A stretch of DNA of 64,000 nt from DATAES01 sp963721305 (GCA_963721305.1 CAVRIR010000003.1:1054001-1118000); one strand, 5' to 3'; shown: positions 19,318 through 27,968, counted from the first letter of the stretch. The notes: generated by a model not told the origin, from the sequence alone. Program-made: numbers and translations.

Positions 19318-19631
19318 GCGGCAAAGTGTAGGTATGACCGCATATGCATGTCGGAAGATTAGTAGAACAGGCGGCGATGTCGTCCGGCCCTTGCTGCAAC
19401 GCTGTCGCAGCCAAAACTCCTGCCGCAAGCGCTAATCCAACAGATGCAGCAATCGAAATCCAGCGCCTCGATGTAGGACGCTGGCAATCCAGAATTTATG
19501 TCGGGGTATAAGTTGCAAATATCGAAAGCATGGCCGAGGGAACCCCGAGTATCAGCGTACAGATGGTTGCCTTTTCAGAAATGGAAAGCATCATCATAGG
19601 CAAAGAAACGAATCCGTCATCCCTATTGCGG
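19318..19631. other. Intergenic region without recognised gene
   Basis: This stretch lies upstream of the antitoxin and downstream of the phosphoesterase, so it probably holds the toxin-antitoxin promoter. No open frame here has recognisable motifs, and I see no clear terminator. Confidence 0.4.
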
Positions 19632-21057
19632 CTAACTCAGATAAACGCCATCTGCTGGCGCGAAACCCGAAGTTGCGACAATCCTGCCGCGCGTGGAATA
19701 CCAAGTCTCAGACCCCCACTGTAAGCCATCCTCATCCGTATACAGGATCACAAGTTGATCTTCTACAAACTTCAGATGTGCATACATCGAGATTGCGGCG
19801 TTCGTGCCAGGCTTAGTCTCGCGCTTGTTGAAGAACTGAGCAGGGGTACAACCCGGATCGCTGCTGACCTCCTGCTGAGCCACGTGTGGGATACACCCCG
19901 CTACCAATCAGTCGGGCCATGTAGGGCGTGGCCGTATCGTCATAAATCGCGCATCTGTGCTCATGTCCGAAGAACCAGCCAAAGATCGCGTGGTCGCCGA
20001 TACCTTCCATCTTGAGCAGTTCTTCAACGTCATTCCTAAGAGCAGCGGAATCCTTGAACTCTTGTTGATGGGCGGATACGGGCTGATGATGCGTCAGAAG
20101 AATATTCCCCTTCTTGGGCCCATCCTTGAGCAAGCTAATGAGCCAATTCCACTGCACGTTCATCGGGTCGTTAGACCCGTTCGGCTTGAGACGTCCGCCG
20201 GAGTAAGCCGTATCCAATCCGATCACTCGCCAGTTGTCGTTTTCGAGACAGAAGAACGGCTGAGGCTGACCAAACGCCTTGAGAACGATGTTGAAGTAAG
20301 ACTCGCCTCCGCTATACATCTCGTGGTTCCCGTTGAGCGCAAAGTTAGCGTTGGGACGCAGCCCGGAGCCCTCCATTCTGGCTGGCCAATTTCCAAGAAA
20401 CGCTTCGCACTCCTCTTTCACGCCACCGTAATAAATATCCCCGAGGTGAATGGCGATGTCAGGGTTAACTTTCTTGACTACCGTTGCAATGTTTCGCGCG
20501 GCAGGGTTGTCACCTCCCCAATCCGCCAGAAGCGCCACCGTGCACTCTTCTGGCAAGGGGAGGGTTGCGGGGGTGCCCTTCGGATAGGGCGCCCGTTCAA
20601 ACTTTAACTGCTTCCATGCCTGAATAAAGGAGGCGATAAGGGGCCTTTTCTGACCATGAACATCTTCATAAACCATTCCGAAAAACGACTTCATCGCATA
20701 AGCAGCTTGTTCGATCCACGTAACAACCCAAATAGGATTGCGATCGCCGTAGCCCTGAAGCGCGGGAATATCCGTAAAGAGCTTTGAAAGAACCGCCTGA
20801 TAGAGGCCGACTAGGTTGCACCTCGATACGTAATGAACATAGGGCAGCGGCAGTTCCGCATCCGCGGTTGCCTTTATCCCTTGCATCACCTGCAAGAGTT
20901 CTTGCCGTTCTTGTTCGACTGAAGCCCCATCGTTCGAACCAATGGCCCCCGCAATCGCGTCCTTGACGTCCTGTTTCCCGCTGTCTAAATGGTCGATCAG
21001 CGTATTAAGGCTTCCGCGCACAAAATCGTGCTTCCCAACCTGCTCATGCATTGGCAT
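19632..21057 (-). CDS. Calcineurin-like metallophosphoesterase (one frameshift)
   Basis: Protein of about 475 residues. The metallophosphoesterase domain has its motifs in order: VALLADWGGDNPAARN, IAIHLGDIYYGGVKEE, FALNGNHEMYSGGESYF, ILLTHHQPVSAHQQ and FFGHEHRCAIYDD. The N-terminal 150 residues are helical and unrecognised (HDFVRGSLNTLIDHLDSGKQ, YVHYVSRCNLVGLYQAVLSK). The ATG at 21057 has a good ribosome site (GAGGAG). Near 19900 the frame shifts; it continues CIPHVAQQEVSSDPGCTPAQ and FVEDQLVILYTDEDGLQWGS, ending VYLS. Upstream on the same strand is a small 2-TM gene. The substrate is unknown. Confidence 0.8.
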
Positions 21058-21168
21058 TTTCAAGCTCCTCTTTACTTCTAAGCGATGAAAAAGCGAAACT
21101 TCTCCGCGCCAATGGTATGTCGCGTCACATCGGGAAGCAAGGCTTATTTGGCAACCAGATACACCCAC

Positions 21169-21220
21169 CACCTCTGCCTTCACCACGAATCGTCAGAGCC
21201 ACGGCTTTCAGCCGTGCCGC
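21169..21220. repeat. Dispersed repeat, copy A
   Basis: The segment CACCTCTGCCTTCACCACG and the downstream CGTCAG...GGCTTTCAGCCG...GCCGC recur at 21762-21813 with few differences. The core is a small inverted repeat (CACGGCTTTCAGCCGTG). It lies between the phosphoesterase and the SLATT-like gene. Confidence 0.55.
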
Positions 21221-21240
21221 TAGAATCACGCGCAGGGTTT

Positions 21241-21682
21241 TTATCGTCTACGATTACTTCCCATAAAGTTACTGAGCTCCATTCTCGTCTCATTCCGATA
21301 CCGCTTAGCAGCGGTTTCATCGATTTCCGTCCATCTCGCTACGATCACTCCCATTTGATCGGGAGTCGGATCGACTGGCATTTGGAACTTCAGCTGACGC
21401 TGCAGCGCCCGGAGCCTCATTCTTCTCTCGAACGCTATATCGATCGCGCATCCAATTTGAGAGTTCCAGCGAGAAGTGCAGCAGCGCCCGGAAGTAGCGC
21501 GAGTGCGCCGACGACACTTGGAAAGGAGTTCTTCGTTGCAATACTCAGGCAGCCTGCGATAACACTCGATGCGATTGCGATGAAGACCAACGCTCCAGTC
21601 GCGAACTGATTTATCCGAGCCCAACGGAACGCCGAGCGCGTTGAACGTTCAAGCTCGCGTAATAATTCTAGCTATGTGTCAT
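21241..21682 (-). CDS. Possible SLATT/DUF4231-like 2-TM protein (frameshifted)
   Basis: A small membrane protein pieced together from two minus frames. One frame gives ELLRELERSTRSAFRWARIN, helix 1 GALVFIAIASSVIAGCLSIA and helix 2 VVGALALLPGAAALLAGTLK, followed by a stop at about 21440. The other continues FERRMRLRALQRQLKFQMP, MGVIVARWTEIDETAAKRYR and a short tail. Two adjacent helices followed by a charged helical C-terminus resemble SLATT-type proteins, which are linked to nucleotide-signal defence systems. No in-frame start is visible; a frame change after ATG 21682 is assumed. Assignment is tentative. Confidence 0.4.
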
Positions 21683-21761
21683 TACCTATTGTGGGTGTCA
21701 TCGTGACCGCATTTTAACCCCAGCTTTATCGCGGTTTTCGCAGGGCGTTCGAACTACCATT

Positions 21762-21906
21762 CACCTCTACCCTCACCACGCGTCGTCAGGACATGGGCTT
21801 TCAGCCGCGCCGCTTCCCACAGCGCCGTGAAATCCCTTCCGCTCTGCCGAAGGCCGGAGCGAAGCCCGCAGACCGCAGCGACTAAATTGCCTTCCTCTCC
21901 GCCGGC
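21762..21906. repeat. Dispersed repeat, copy B (composite)
   Basis: The left part (21762-21813) matches copy A at 21169-21220. The right part (21823-21906), with CGCCGTGAAATCCCTTCCGC and AAATTGCCTTCCTCTCCGCC, matches copy C at 22668-22764. It is a mosaic of two repeat modules in a gene-free stretch. Confidence 0.55.
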
Positions 21907-21978
21907 ACGAACTCAAAGCGTTCGATCCCCTAGACGGGCCGTGGCTCCTCCACAACTTTAATGAAGACGCAGTCGGCC

Positions 21979-22560
21979 TTACGGAGGCGTAACAGTTTGC
22001 GAGTAATGGAGCGTCTGCGCCCCGCCGACCTTCTGCATGTGCGAGTCCATCGTTTGCACCGTAATGCTGCAATTCAGCGGAAGAGGCAACTTGTTGCCAT
22101 CGCAGACATTATCTATTCCACTGCCCCGACTAAGCACCCGCTCCTGACCAGGGTTGACAATCTCACCGTCTTGCGTGCCTAAAAATCCTGTGATTTGCCG
22201 GATTGTTACAGGGCATTTCCATTGGCATACGCTGCTAACTTCAGCCGTACTGCTGCCCGTGTTCCGCACCGTCATCGCCAGCGCTGGCGTGTGCTCCTAT
22301 GGATCGAGTTGAATCGCAACGTTCTCAATCTGAAGTTGTGCCGGAGCAACATTCTCCGCCGGCGGCGGAGTGGGCGTCGGCGTTGGCACCGGCGCCGGCG
22401 CCGGCGGTTGTTGCTCTGCGGGGACTGGTGCCACGTTCGGCGGCTGGTTGCTGCGACATCCGCACACAACCACAAATGCTGACAGCGCAATCGCCAAGCG
22501 CAACGCTATTCTTCGCTGGGTCACGCTGTTTCGCTGGCTGTCGAGCCGTGTCCAGTACAT
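21979..22560 (-). CDS. Proline-rich lipoprotein (one frameshift)
   Basis: Predicted secreted lipoprotein of about 190 residues. The signal is RRIALRLAIALSAFVVVCGC with lipobox cysteine. A Pro/Ala linker follows (QQPPAPAPVPTPTPTPPPAE), then a beta-rich domain: LQIENVAIQLDP, a frame change near 22285, and MTVRNTGSSTAEVSSVCQWK, TIRQITGFLGTQDGEIVNPG, ending YSQTVTPP. The C-terminal part resembles a small immunoglobulin-like fold with a Cys pair, but I do not recognise the family. Confidence 0.6.
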
Positions 22561-22667
22561 GGGTACACTCTCCGATGCTGCCCAATGCGCGTATGAGTTT
22601 ACACCCACCCTGGCGGGTGGCCCACCCGTAAAACTGGGCACATCTTTCACCCGTACCGCTTCCGCCG

Positions 22668-22764
22668 CGCCGTGAAAACCCTTCCGCTCTGTCCTGAGCG
22701 CAGTCGAAGGACCCCGCGAAGTCGAAGGACGCAGCGACGGAATTGTCTTCCTCTCCGCCGCCAC
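22668..22764. repeat. Dispersed repeat, copy C
   Basis: This copy shares CGCCGTGAAAxCCCTTCCGC and the end module AATTGYCTTCCTCTCCGCC with copy B at 21823-21906. An insertion of the type CTGAGCGCAGTCGAAGGACC separates them. Just upstream is a CCACCC/GGGTGG hairpin near 22611-22626. Confidence 0.5.
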
Positions 22765-22825
22765 AATCCCAACGAAAAGCGGAACCCGCGGGGTTATCCT
22801 TCTCCCGACCTACCCAGGAGGGCGC

Positions 22826-23305
22826 GTGCTTCAACTCTTCTTCATCATCCTCGCCCTCATGGCCGCCGCCATTCACGTCGCCGCGTCACCCTCCGCACAA
22901 TCCACCCACCGCTCCATTGCCTCCACATACCTCCTCTATCTCCTCGTGTTCTACGTCGGCCTCATGGGACTCCTCAGCGCCTACGCGCATGTCTTCCGCC
23001 CCATCCAAACCTCCGCCTCCATCGGCTGGTCCACCAGCCCCTACGAGTACGAAGTCGGCATGGCCGACCTCACCATGGGCGTACTCGGCATTCTCTGCAT
23101 CTGGATTCGCGGCAATTTCTGGCTCGCTACTGCAATCGCCAACGCGGTCTGGTTCCTCGGCGACGCGATCGGCCACACTCGCCAACTCCTTCTCGCCAAC
23201 AATCACGCGGTCAACAACTCGGGCGTCTTCCTCGTCGCCGAGTTCGTTACGCCCGTCATCATGCTTGCCCTCGCCCTCCACTGCTTACCCCGAAAGGCCA
23301 ACTGA
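22826..23305 (+). CDS. DUF6790-like integral membrane protein
   Basis: Membrane protein of 159 residues from GTG 22826, preceded by a purine-rich site (AGGAGG). Four hydrophobic helices are visible: LQLFFIILALMAAAIHVAA, YLLYLLVFYVGLMGLLSAY, LTMGVLGILCIWIRGNFW and FVTPVIMLALALHCL. The motif NAVWFLGDAIGHTRQLLLAN matches the DUF6790 group as I recall it. The function is unknown. It is the last gene before the tRNA fragment. Confidence 0.7.
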   Translation: MLQLFFIILALMAAAIHVAASPSAQSTHRSIASTYLLYLLVFYVGLMGLLSAYAHVFRPIQTSASIGWSTSPYEYEVGMADLTMGVLGILCIWIRGNFWLATAIANAVWFLGDAIGHTRQLLLANNHAVNNSGVFLVAEFVTPVIMLALALHCLPRKAN

Positions 23306-23387
23306 ACTCTCGGCAATGGCGGGCGGCACCTGGGCTCGACTCTCTAATATCTGGTGGCACTTGTAGTGGCACTTTGTACCAGAAAGT

Positions 23388-23490
23388 TATGCGAAACGGT
23401 GCAATATTGTGCAACAGGCATTAGCAACCTATATGGTTGATAATAAATAAGTTATGCGCGTTTATGCGACACGGTGCGAGTCGGTGCAAA
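23388..23490. repeat. Paired direct repeats next to tRNA fragment (possible integrase arm sites)
   Basis: TTATGCGAAACGGTGCAAT at 23388-23406 and TTATGCGACACGGTGCGAG at 23462-23480 are near-identical, each followed by a second GTGCAA. Just upstream, GGTGGCACTT and AGTGGCACTT repeat at 23353-23374. Clusters of short direct repeats beside a tRNA 3' fragment are typical of tyrosine-recombinase arm-binding regions. Confidence 0.5.
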
Positions 23491-23501
23491 ATGGCTAAAA
23501 T

Positions 23502-23562
23502 TGGACTTAAAATCCGCAGCTGCGAAAGCGGCGTGGGGGTTCAAGTCCCCCCTCGGGCACCA
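23502..23562 (+). tRNA. 3' fragment of tRNA-Leu (UAA), probable att site remnant
   Basis: The sequence from the anticodon loop (CTTAAAAT, anticodon TAA) to the encoded CCA is a tRNA-Leu 3' half: a long variable arm (GCAGCTGCGAAAGCGGC), a perfect T-arm (GGGGGTTCAAGTCCCCC) and the acceptor strand CTCGGGCACCA. The matching 5' acceptor strand GCCCGAG and the D-arm are absent upstream. It is therefore not a functional tRNA but the copy expected at the distal end of an element integrated at the anticodon loop of tRNA-Leu. Confidence 0.75.
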
Positions 23563-23803
23563 CGAAGTGGCTGAGGTGCCGTGTGCCGATTCGTACACAG
23601 CATGCAGATCTGAGCAACTGCGCGGCGCCCCGCGATGCGGCATCGAACCGAGAGCCGCTCTGTAAGTGCAGTCCTGCGGAACGGTACGCGACCTGTCAAC
23701 GGAGACAGGTGCCGGGTAACGATCCCGGAGTACCATCGCCTCAGGCAGGCAGTGCTTCTGTCAATATCCCATTCCATTGAGCGACACGTACCTGAGGTCG
23801 AAG

Positions 23804-25162
23804 ATGAGCGACAGGGTGTCTAGGGAAACTACTCAACTTCAGGCCCAGCCGGATATGGTGTGGATTCCGGCCGGAAGCTTCCAGATGGGTTCAGAGGATT
23901 TTTACCCTGAGGAACGACCTGTTCATGAGGTAAGCGTTGACGGCTTCTGGATCGACAGGCACGTCGTGACGAACGAGCAATTCGAGCGCTTCGTTGCGTC
24001 GACGGGCTACGTTACTGTCGCTGAGCGGCCGCTGAATCCGGCCGACTATCCCGGGGCGCCGGTCGAAAATCTTGTTCCAGGTGCATTGGTCTTCCGAAAG
24101 ACCCAAGGGCCCGTGGACCTGAACAACTACGCCCACTGGTGGGCCTGGGTTCCCGGGACGAATTGGTGCCATCCATTTGGGCCTGGGAGTTCGCTCGATG
24201 GAATGGAACAACATCCGGTCGTCCACGCCGCCTATGAGGATGCGGAGGCTTACGCGGCGTGGGCAGGCAAGGAACTGCCGACGGAAGCGGAGTGGGAACG
24301 AGCCGCTCGTGGCGGGCTGGAAGGGAAGAAATTTACATGGGGAGATGAACATTTCCCCGATGGAAAGGCGATGGCCAATTCCTGGCAAGGAGAGTTTCCC
24401 TGGCAGAATCTGCTGGTTGATGGCTTCTTAGGAACTTCTCCCGTGGCCTCCTTTCCTCCCAACGGCTACGGGTTGTTCGATATGGCGGGGAATGTGTGGG
24501 AGTGGACGTCAGACTGGTATGTGCAGAATCACGCAGAAGAGGTAAGCGCACCGTGTTGCGGTATGGCTACCAACCCGCGCATCCATTCTCCGGAGAAGAG
24601 TTATGACCCGGCCCAGCCTCAGTTCCGCATCCCACGCAGAGTGGTCAAGGGTGGTTCACACTTATGTGCTCCGAATTACTGCCTGCGTTACCGGCCCGCG
24701 GCTCGCCAGCCACAGATGATCGACACCGGCATGAGCCACCTTGGCTTTCGCTGCATTCTTCGGGCAAATAAAAACACGGAAGAGGAAGTTGTTCCTGAGG
24801 CTGTGGCAGAACAAACAAAATCTTCCTCGACGAAAAGTCTGACTGAGCCAATCAAGCACTTTCTAAAACAATTTCGGATTGTCCGAAGATCTCTTGTGCA
24901 CCGTCAGGTTCCATGGCACGCCAAGATGGTTGTCGGGTGCGCGGTACTGTATGTCGTAAGCCCGATTCAATTAATCCCCAATTTCATTCCGATTATTGGG
25001 CAGCTCGACGACGTCTTTGTAGTTGCTTTAGCGATCAAGTTCTTGAGGAAATGTGTCCCCCAAACTGTTCTTGATGAATGTGAAAGTGGCGTATCTGCAG
25101 GTCGTAAGCTCAAAGCAGTCGGCAGTGCAACGACCTGCGCCGTTCCGCTTCAAAAGCCTTGA
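23804..25162 (+). CDS. Formylglycine-generating enzyme (SUMF1-like) fused to DUF1232
   Basis: The enzyme oxidises a Cys in sulfatases to formylglycine. The FGE domain (residues about 18-315) opens MVWIPAGSFQMGSEDFYPEE and contains the sequence ELPTEAEWERAARGGLEG. The active-site pair is in GGSHLCAPNYCLRYRPAAR, matching the two catalytic Cys of the family, and the domain ends SHLGFRCIL. After a linker, residues 365-425 form a DUF1232 module: VPWHAKMVVGCAVLYVVSPI and IGQLDDVFVVALAIKFLRKC, with the PxxLIPxFIP-type signature. The ATG at 23804 fits better than the upstream TTG 23777. Two Cys-type sulfatases are encoded in this window. Confidence 0.85.
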   Translation: MSDRVSRETTQLQAQPDMVWIPAGSFQMGSEDFYPEERPVHEVSVDGFWIDRHVVTNEQFERFVASTGYVTVAERPLNPADYPGAPVENLVPGALVFRKTQGPVDLNNYAHWWAWVPGTNWCHPFGPGSSLDGMEQHPVVHAAYEDAEAYAAWAGKELPTEAEWERAARGGLEGKKFTWGDEHFPDGKAMANSWQGEFPWQNLLVDGFLGTSPVASFPPNGYGLFDMAGNVWEWTSDWYVQNHAEEVSAPCCGMATNPRIHSPEKSYDPAQPQFRIPRRVVKGGSHLCAPNYCLRYRPAARQPQMIDTGMSHLGFRCILRANKNTEEEVVPEAVAEQTKSSSTKSLTEPIKHFLKQFRIVRRSLVHRQVPWHAKMVVGCAVLYVVSPIQLIPNFIPIIGQLDDVFVVALAIKFLRKCVPQTVLDECESGVSAGRKLKAVGSATTCAVPLQKP

Positions 25163-25269
25163 ATGCGGCATTTTCTGAGGGCGTATGACAACTTATTGCT
25201 CACCACTCTCGTAGAGGGGTAGATTTATCGGTCCCAGTGAGACCGCAGCCCGAAAGGTTCCGCTTGAAC

Positions 25270-25300
25270 ATCAAAGCCCTGGCTGAGCCAGGGCCTTGAT
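25270..25300. terminator. Hairpin between convergent genes
   Basis: GCCCTGGC at 25276-25283 pairs with GCCAGGGC at 25287-25294, extended by ATCAA/TTGAT outside one mismatch. It lies between the FGE gene and the convergent glnB gene, so it may terminate both. No clear T-run follows. Confidence 0.55.
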
Positions 25301-25349
25301 GGACCTTTCAGTGAAGAAACGATGTGCGAGCGATAAGGCTTGTCGGCGA

Positions 25350-25688
25350 CTACAGAGCGATTTCTCCTCGGTCCTGGTTGCGGATGCGAATTGCCTCCTG
25401 TGTCGGATACAGGAAGATCTTGCCATCACCGATCTCTCCTGTGGCCGCGTGTTTGACGATTACCTCGACGATCGCCTCAACTCGTTCGTCCTGAACAACG
25501 ATCTCAACCTTCACCTTAGGCACAAAGCTGACGTCGTATTCTCGGCCTCGATAGGTTTCCGTGTGTCCCTTTTGCCGGCCATGACCTCGGACTTCCGAGA
25601 CCGTCATGCCACGCACGCCCAAGTCAGAAAGAGCGTCTTTCACCAGATCGAGCTGCTTGGGTCGGATGATTGCTACTACTGTCGTCAT
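25350..25688 (-). CDS. glnB: Nitrogen regulatory protein P-II
   Basis: Trimeric P-II signal protein of 112 residues from ATG 25688 with ribosome site GGAGGAG. Family signatures are TTVVAIIRPKQLDLVKDALS, the T-loop GHGRQKGHTETYRGREYDVS with the conserved modification-site Tyr, and the C-terminal signature ATGEIGDGKIFLYP. It lies 101 bases behind amt on the same strand, the usual glnK-amtB partnership in reverse order. It should gate Amt and report 2-oxoglutarate, ATP and ADP status. It could equally be called glnK. Confidence 0.93.
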   Translation of the reverse strand: MTTVVAIIRPKQLDLVKDALSDLGVRGMTVSEVRGHGRQKGHTETYRGREYDVSFVPKVKVEIVVQDERVEAIVEVIVKHAATGEIGDGKIFLYPTQEAIRIRNQDRGEIAL

Positions 25689-25789
25689 AGATGCTCCTCC
25701 GTGAGCAATGTTGGGTAAGTTCGGACTGGATGCGCTCAATACTCCGTGTGAGAGGCGGGTATAGCGCCCGCCCCTCTCGCATAACCGTC

Positions 25790-27499
25790 TTAGCTGTCCG
25801 GGGAAAGTTGTGCGGCCGAAGGTGTACGGACAGAAGTGGCATATTCCGGATGGGCGGAGTTTCCCTGTGCGTGATGCGCACCCGAAGGTGTCCCGAGAGC
25901 ACTGATGACATATTCCGGATACGCGGAGATGCCATGCTCGTGCAGGTCGAGCCCGTAGAGTTCGCCCTCAGCAGAGACACGCAGCAGGCCTAGCGCGTTG
26001 ACGGCGTACATCACCAGCATGGACACAGCAAAGGTTGCGACGGTGACGGTTGCGCTTCCGATGAACTGTGCCTTGAGCAGCGTGAAGCCGCCACCGTAGA
26101 AGAGTCCCTTCAAGGCAACGCTGTTATCTGGGGAGATCGGGCCGGTCGCACCGTATTTTCCGACTGCAAAGAGTCCAAGCGAGAGAGTGCCCCAGATGCC
26201 GCAGATGCCGTGGACGGGAACCGCACCAATGGGATCGTCGATGCGCAGCCATTCCAGCAACTCGACTCCTGCGACAACGATCACACCAGCGATTCCGCCA
26301 AGAATGATCGACCCTGTGGGGCTAACCCAATAGCAGGGGCAGGTGATGGCGACCAGGCCGGCGAGAAATCCGTTGACGGTGAAACTAATGTCCCACTTCC
26401 TGCTCATGAGGTATGCAACGAGCATTGCGGTAAGGCCTGCAGCGCACGCAGCAAGAGTTGTGTTTGCGGAGATGCGGCCGATGCCTTCAAAGTCCATGGC
26501 GGAGAGCGTGCTGCCCGGGTTGAACCCGTACCATCCGAACCAGAGCAAGAGACCACCTGACGCTGCGATGGTGAGGTCGTGAGGCAGCATCGGGCCACCT
26601 CCATCGCGCTTGAACTTGCGACCCAGCCGTGGACCGAGGACGATGGCCCCGCTAAGAGCAATCATGCCGCCGATGGTGTGGACAACGGTCGACCCTGCGA
26701 AGTCATGAAAGCTCTGGCCGAGCGTGGGAAGAAAGTAGCCGGTGCTTCCCATGGTGGCGAGGAAGCCGTCAGGCCCCCATGCCCAGTGACCGATGATCGG
26801 GTAGATAAATCCGGAGACGGCGAGGCTGTAAAGGAGATCGCCGGCGAAGGCCGTTCGACCGATCATTGCGCCGGAGGTGATGGTGGAGCAGGTATCGGCA
26901 AAGGCAAACTGGAAGATCCAGAAAGCGAGGAATGCAACGCCGGTGCTCTCATACGTAGCGGGAACGTTTTGCAGGAAGAACCAGTGATAGCCGATGAAGC
27001 CATTCCCGTGGCTGAACATAAATGAGAAGCCCCAGGCGTAGAACAGCAGACCGCAGAGGCACGTATCGACGACACATTCCATCAGGACGTTGACGGTCTC
27101 GCGCGATCGGCAGAAACCTGCTTCGAGCATCGTGAAGCCCACCTGCATGCCGAAGACAAGAAACGCCGCAATCAAGGTCCACGCTGTATTTACGGGATTG
27201 ACGATGTCGTTCCCTTTGAGCACAGCATCTGCTGCGAAGACTCGATGACCGAAGAGGCTCGGTTCGAAGTAGAAGGCCGCGGCAACAACGAGAGCGAGTC
27301 CTGCCAGTTTGCCGCCAAGCAGTACCAGACCATAACAACGCCACTCGGGATTCTTGAGGCGTTCGATCAGCCGCGAGACCTTACCTTGCGGGGCGGCTGC
27401 TGTGCCTCTTCTGCGGGCGAAGAAGCGTCGCAGAGAGAGAGCTGCGAAATTCAGTGCGATGATGCTGAGAAACAGGACCATGGTGGTATATCGAGTCAT
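25790..27499 (-). CDS. amt: Ammonium transporter Amt
   Basis: Polytopic ammonium channel of 569 residues. The Amt core is clear: NTAWTLIAAFLVFGMQVGFT, MLEAGFCRSRETVNVLMECV, FWIFQFAFADTCSTITSGAM, DFAGSTVVHTIGGMIALSGA (containing a conserved pore His), LLWFGWYGFNPGSTLS and GAVPVHGICGIWGTLSLGLF (containing the second conserved His). It has an extra N-terminal cytoplasmic stretch of about 90 residues including one helix, and a long C-terminal tail with a diverged 22-23-residue duplication (AYPEYVISALGTPSG / AHPEYATSVRTPSAA). The tail is where P-II acts, and glnB is next door. Confidence 0.93.
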   Translation of the reverse strand: MTRYTTMVLFLSIIALNFAALSLRRFFARRRGTAAAPQGKVSRLIERLKNPEWRCYGLVLLGGKLAGLALVVAAAFYFEPSLFGHRVFAADAVLKGNDIVNPVNTAWTLIAAFLVFGMQVGFTMLEAGFCRSRETVNVLMECVVDTCLCGLLFYAWGFSFMFSHGNGFIGYHWFFLQNVPATYESTGVAFLAFWIFQFAFADTCSTITSGAMIGRTAFAGDLLYSLAVSGFIYPIIGHWAWGPDGFLATMGSTGYFLPTLGQSFHDFAGSTVVHTIGGMIALSGAIVLGPRLGRKFKRDGGGPMLPHDLTIAASGGLLLWFGWYGFNPGSTLSAMDFEGIGRISANTTLAACAAGLTAMLVAYLMSRKWDISFTVNGFLAGLVAITCPCYWVSPTGSIILGGIAGVIVVAGVELLEWLRIDDPIGAVPVHGICGIWGTLSLGLFAVGKYGATGPISPDNSVALKGLFYGGGFTLLKAQFIGSATVTVATFAVSMLVMYAVNALGLLRVSAEGELYGLDLHEHGISAYPEYVISALGTPSGAHHAQGNSAHPEYATSVRTPSAAQLSPDS

Positions 27500-27968
27500 C
27501 GTTCGTCTCCTTCAGATTTAGCGCGAATTTCTTGTTGTCTTCTGGGCGAGTCGCTAGCGTTTGGGGCCAAGGAATGCGATGAGGCGAACCCGAGGAGAGG
27601 CCTATGGTGCAAGTGTGGGCACTTGAGAATTGCATGTCGAAGTCGTAGCGATCGTTGATGTTGGTGTGCTTCGCGGTCGCGATGAGCTGAAGGCAAGAAC
27701 TGTCAAGAAAGTGCCATGGAGTTTCAATGAGATTCGCAGTCTGAGTTTCCTTGTCGTGCAGAGTGGATTCCAAGTAGGTATGTATCCGCTAGCAGTATGG
27801 GTTTGGTGGACACTTCAAGTAACGCAAATTGTCCATGAAGAACCCATAAAGAAGCTCTGTTCAAGGCAGATTCAACGCGGGTTTCTGATATGGCGGTGGC
27901 GAAATGCTTGATTCTGGTCAGCCCATGCCGTAATCTCCTCAAATCACCCTCGAATCCTTAGGTAGTTC
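27500..27968. promoter_or_regulatory. Divergent intergenic region between amt and the sensor kinase
   Basis: This gap of 469 bases separates the divergent amt and histidine-kinase genes and must carry both promoters. The inverted repeat CAAGTG-TGGG-CACTTG at 27610-27625 is a possible regulator site, about 110 bases upstream of amt. I found no correctly spaced sigma-54 site. No open frame here looks like a real gene. Confidence 0.4.

Noticed and set aside
21085..21609. 174-codon plus-strand frame opposite the SLATT-like gene
   Set aside because: The minus strand shows two clean membrane helices and charged helices in consistent order, while the plus frame has no recognisable feature.
23452..23736. 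Open frame antisense to the tRNA fragment containing CPRGDLNPHAAFAAADFKS
   Set aside because: This is the well-known spurious translation of the antisense strand of a tRNA-Leu 3' end.
27605..27640. Sigma-54 promoter in the amt upstream region
   Set aside because: A GG...GC pair is present near 27,617-27,633, but the spacing is 12 rather than 10 bases.
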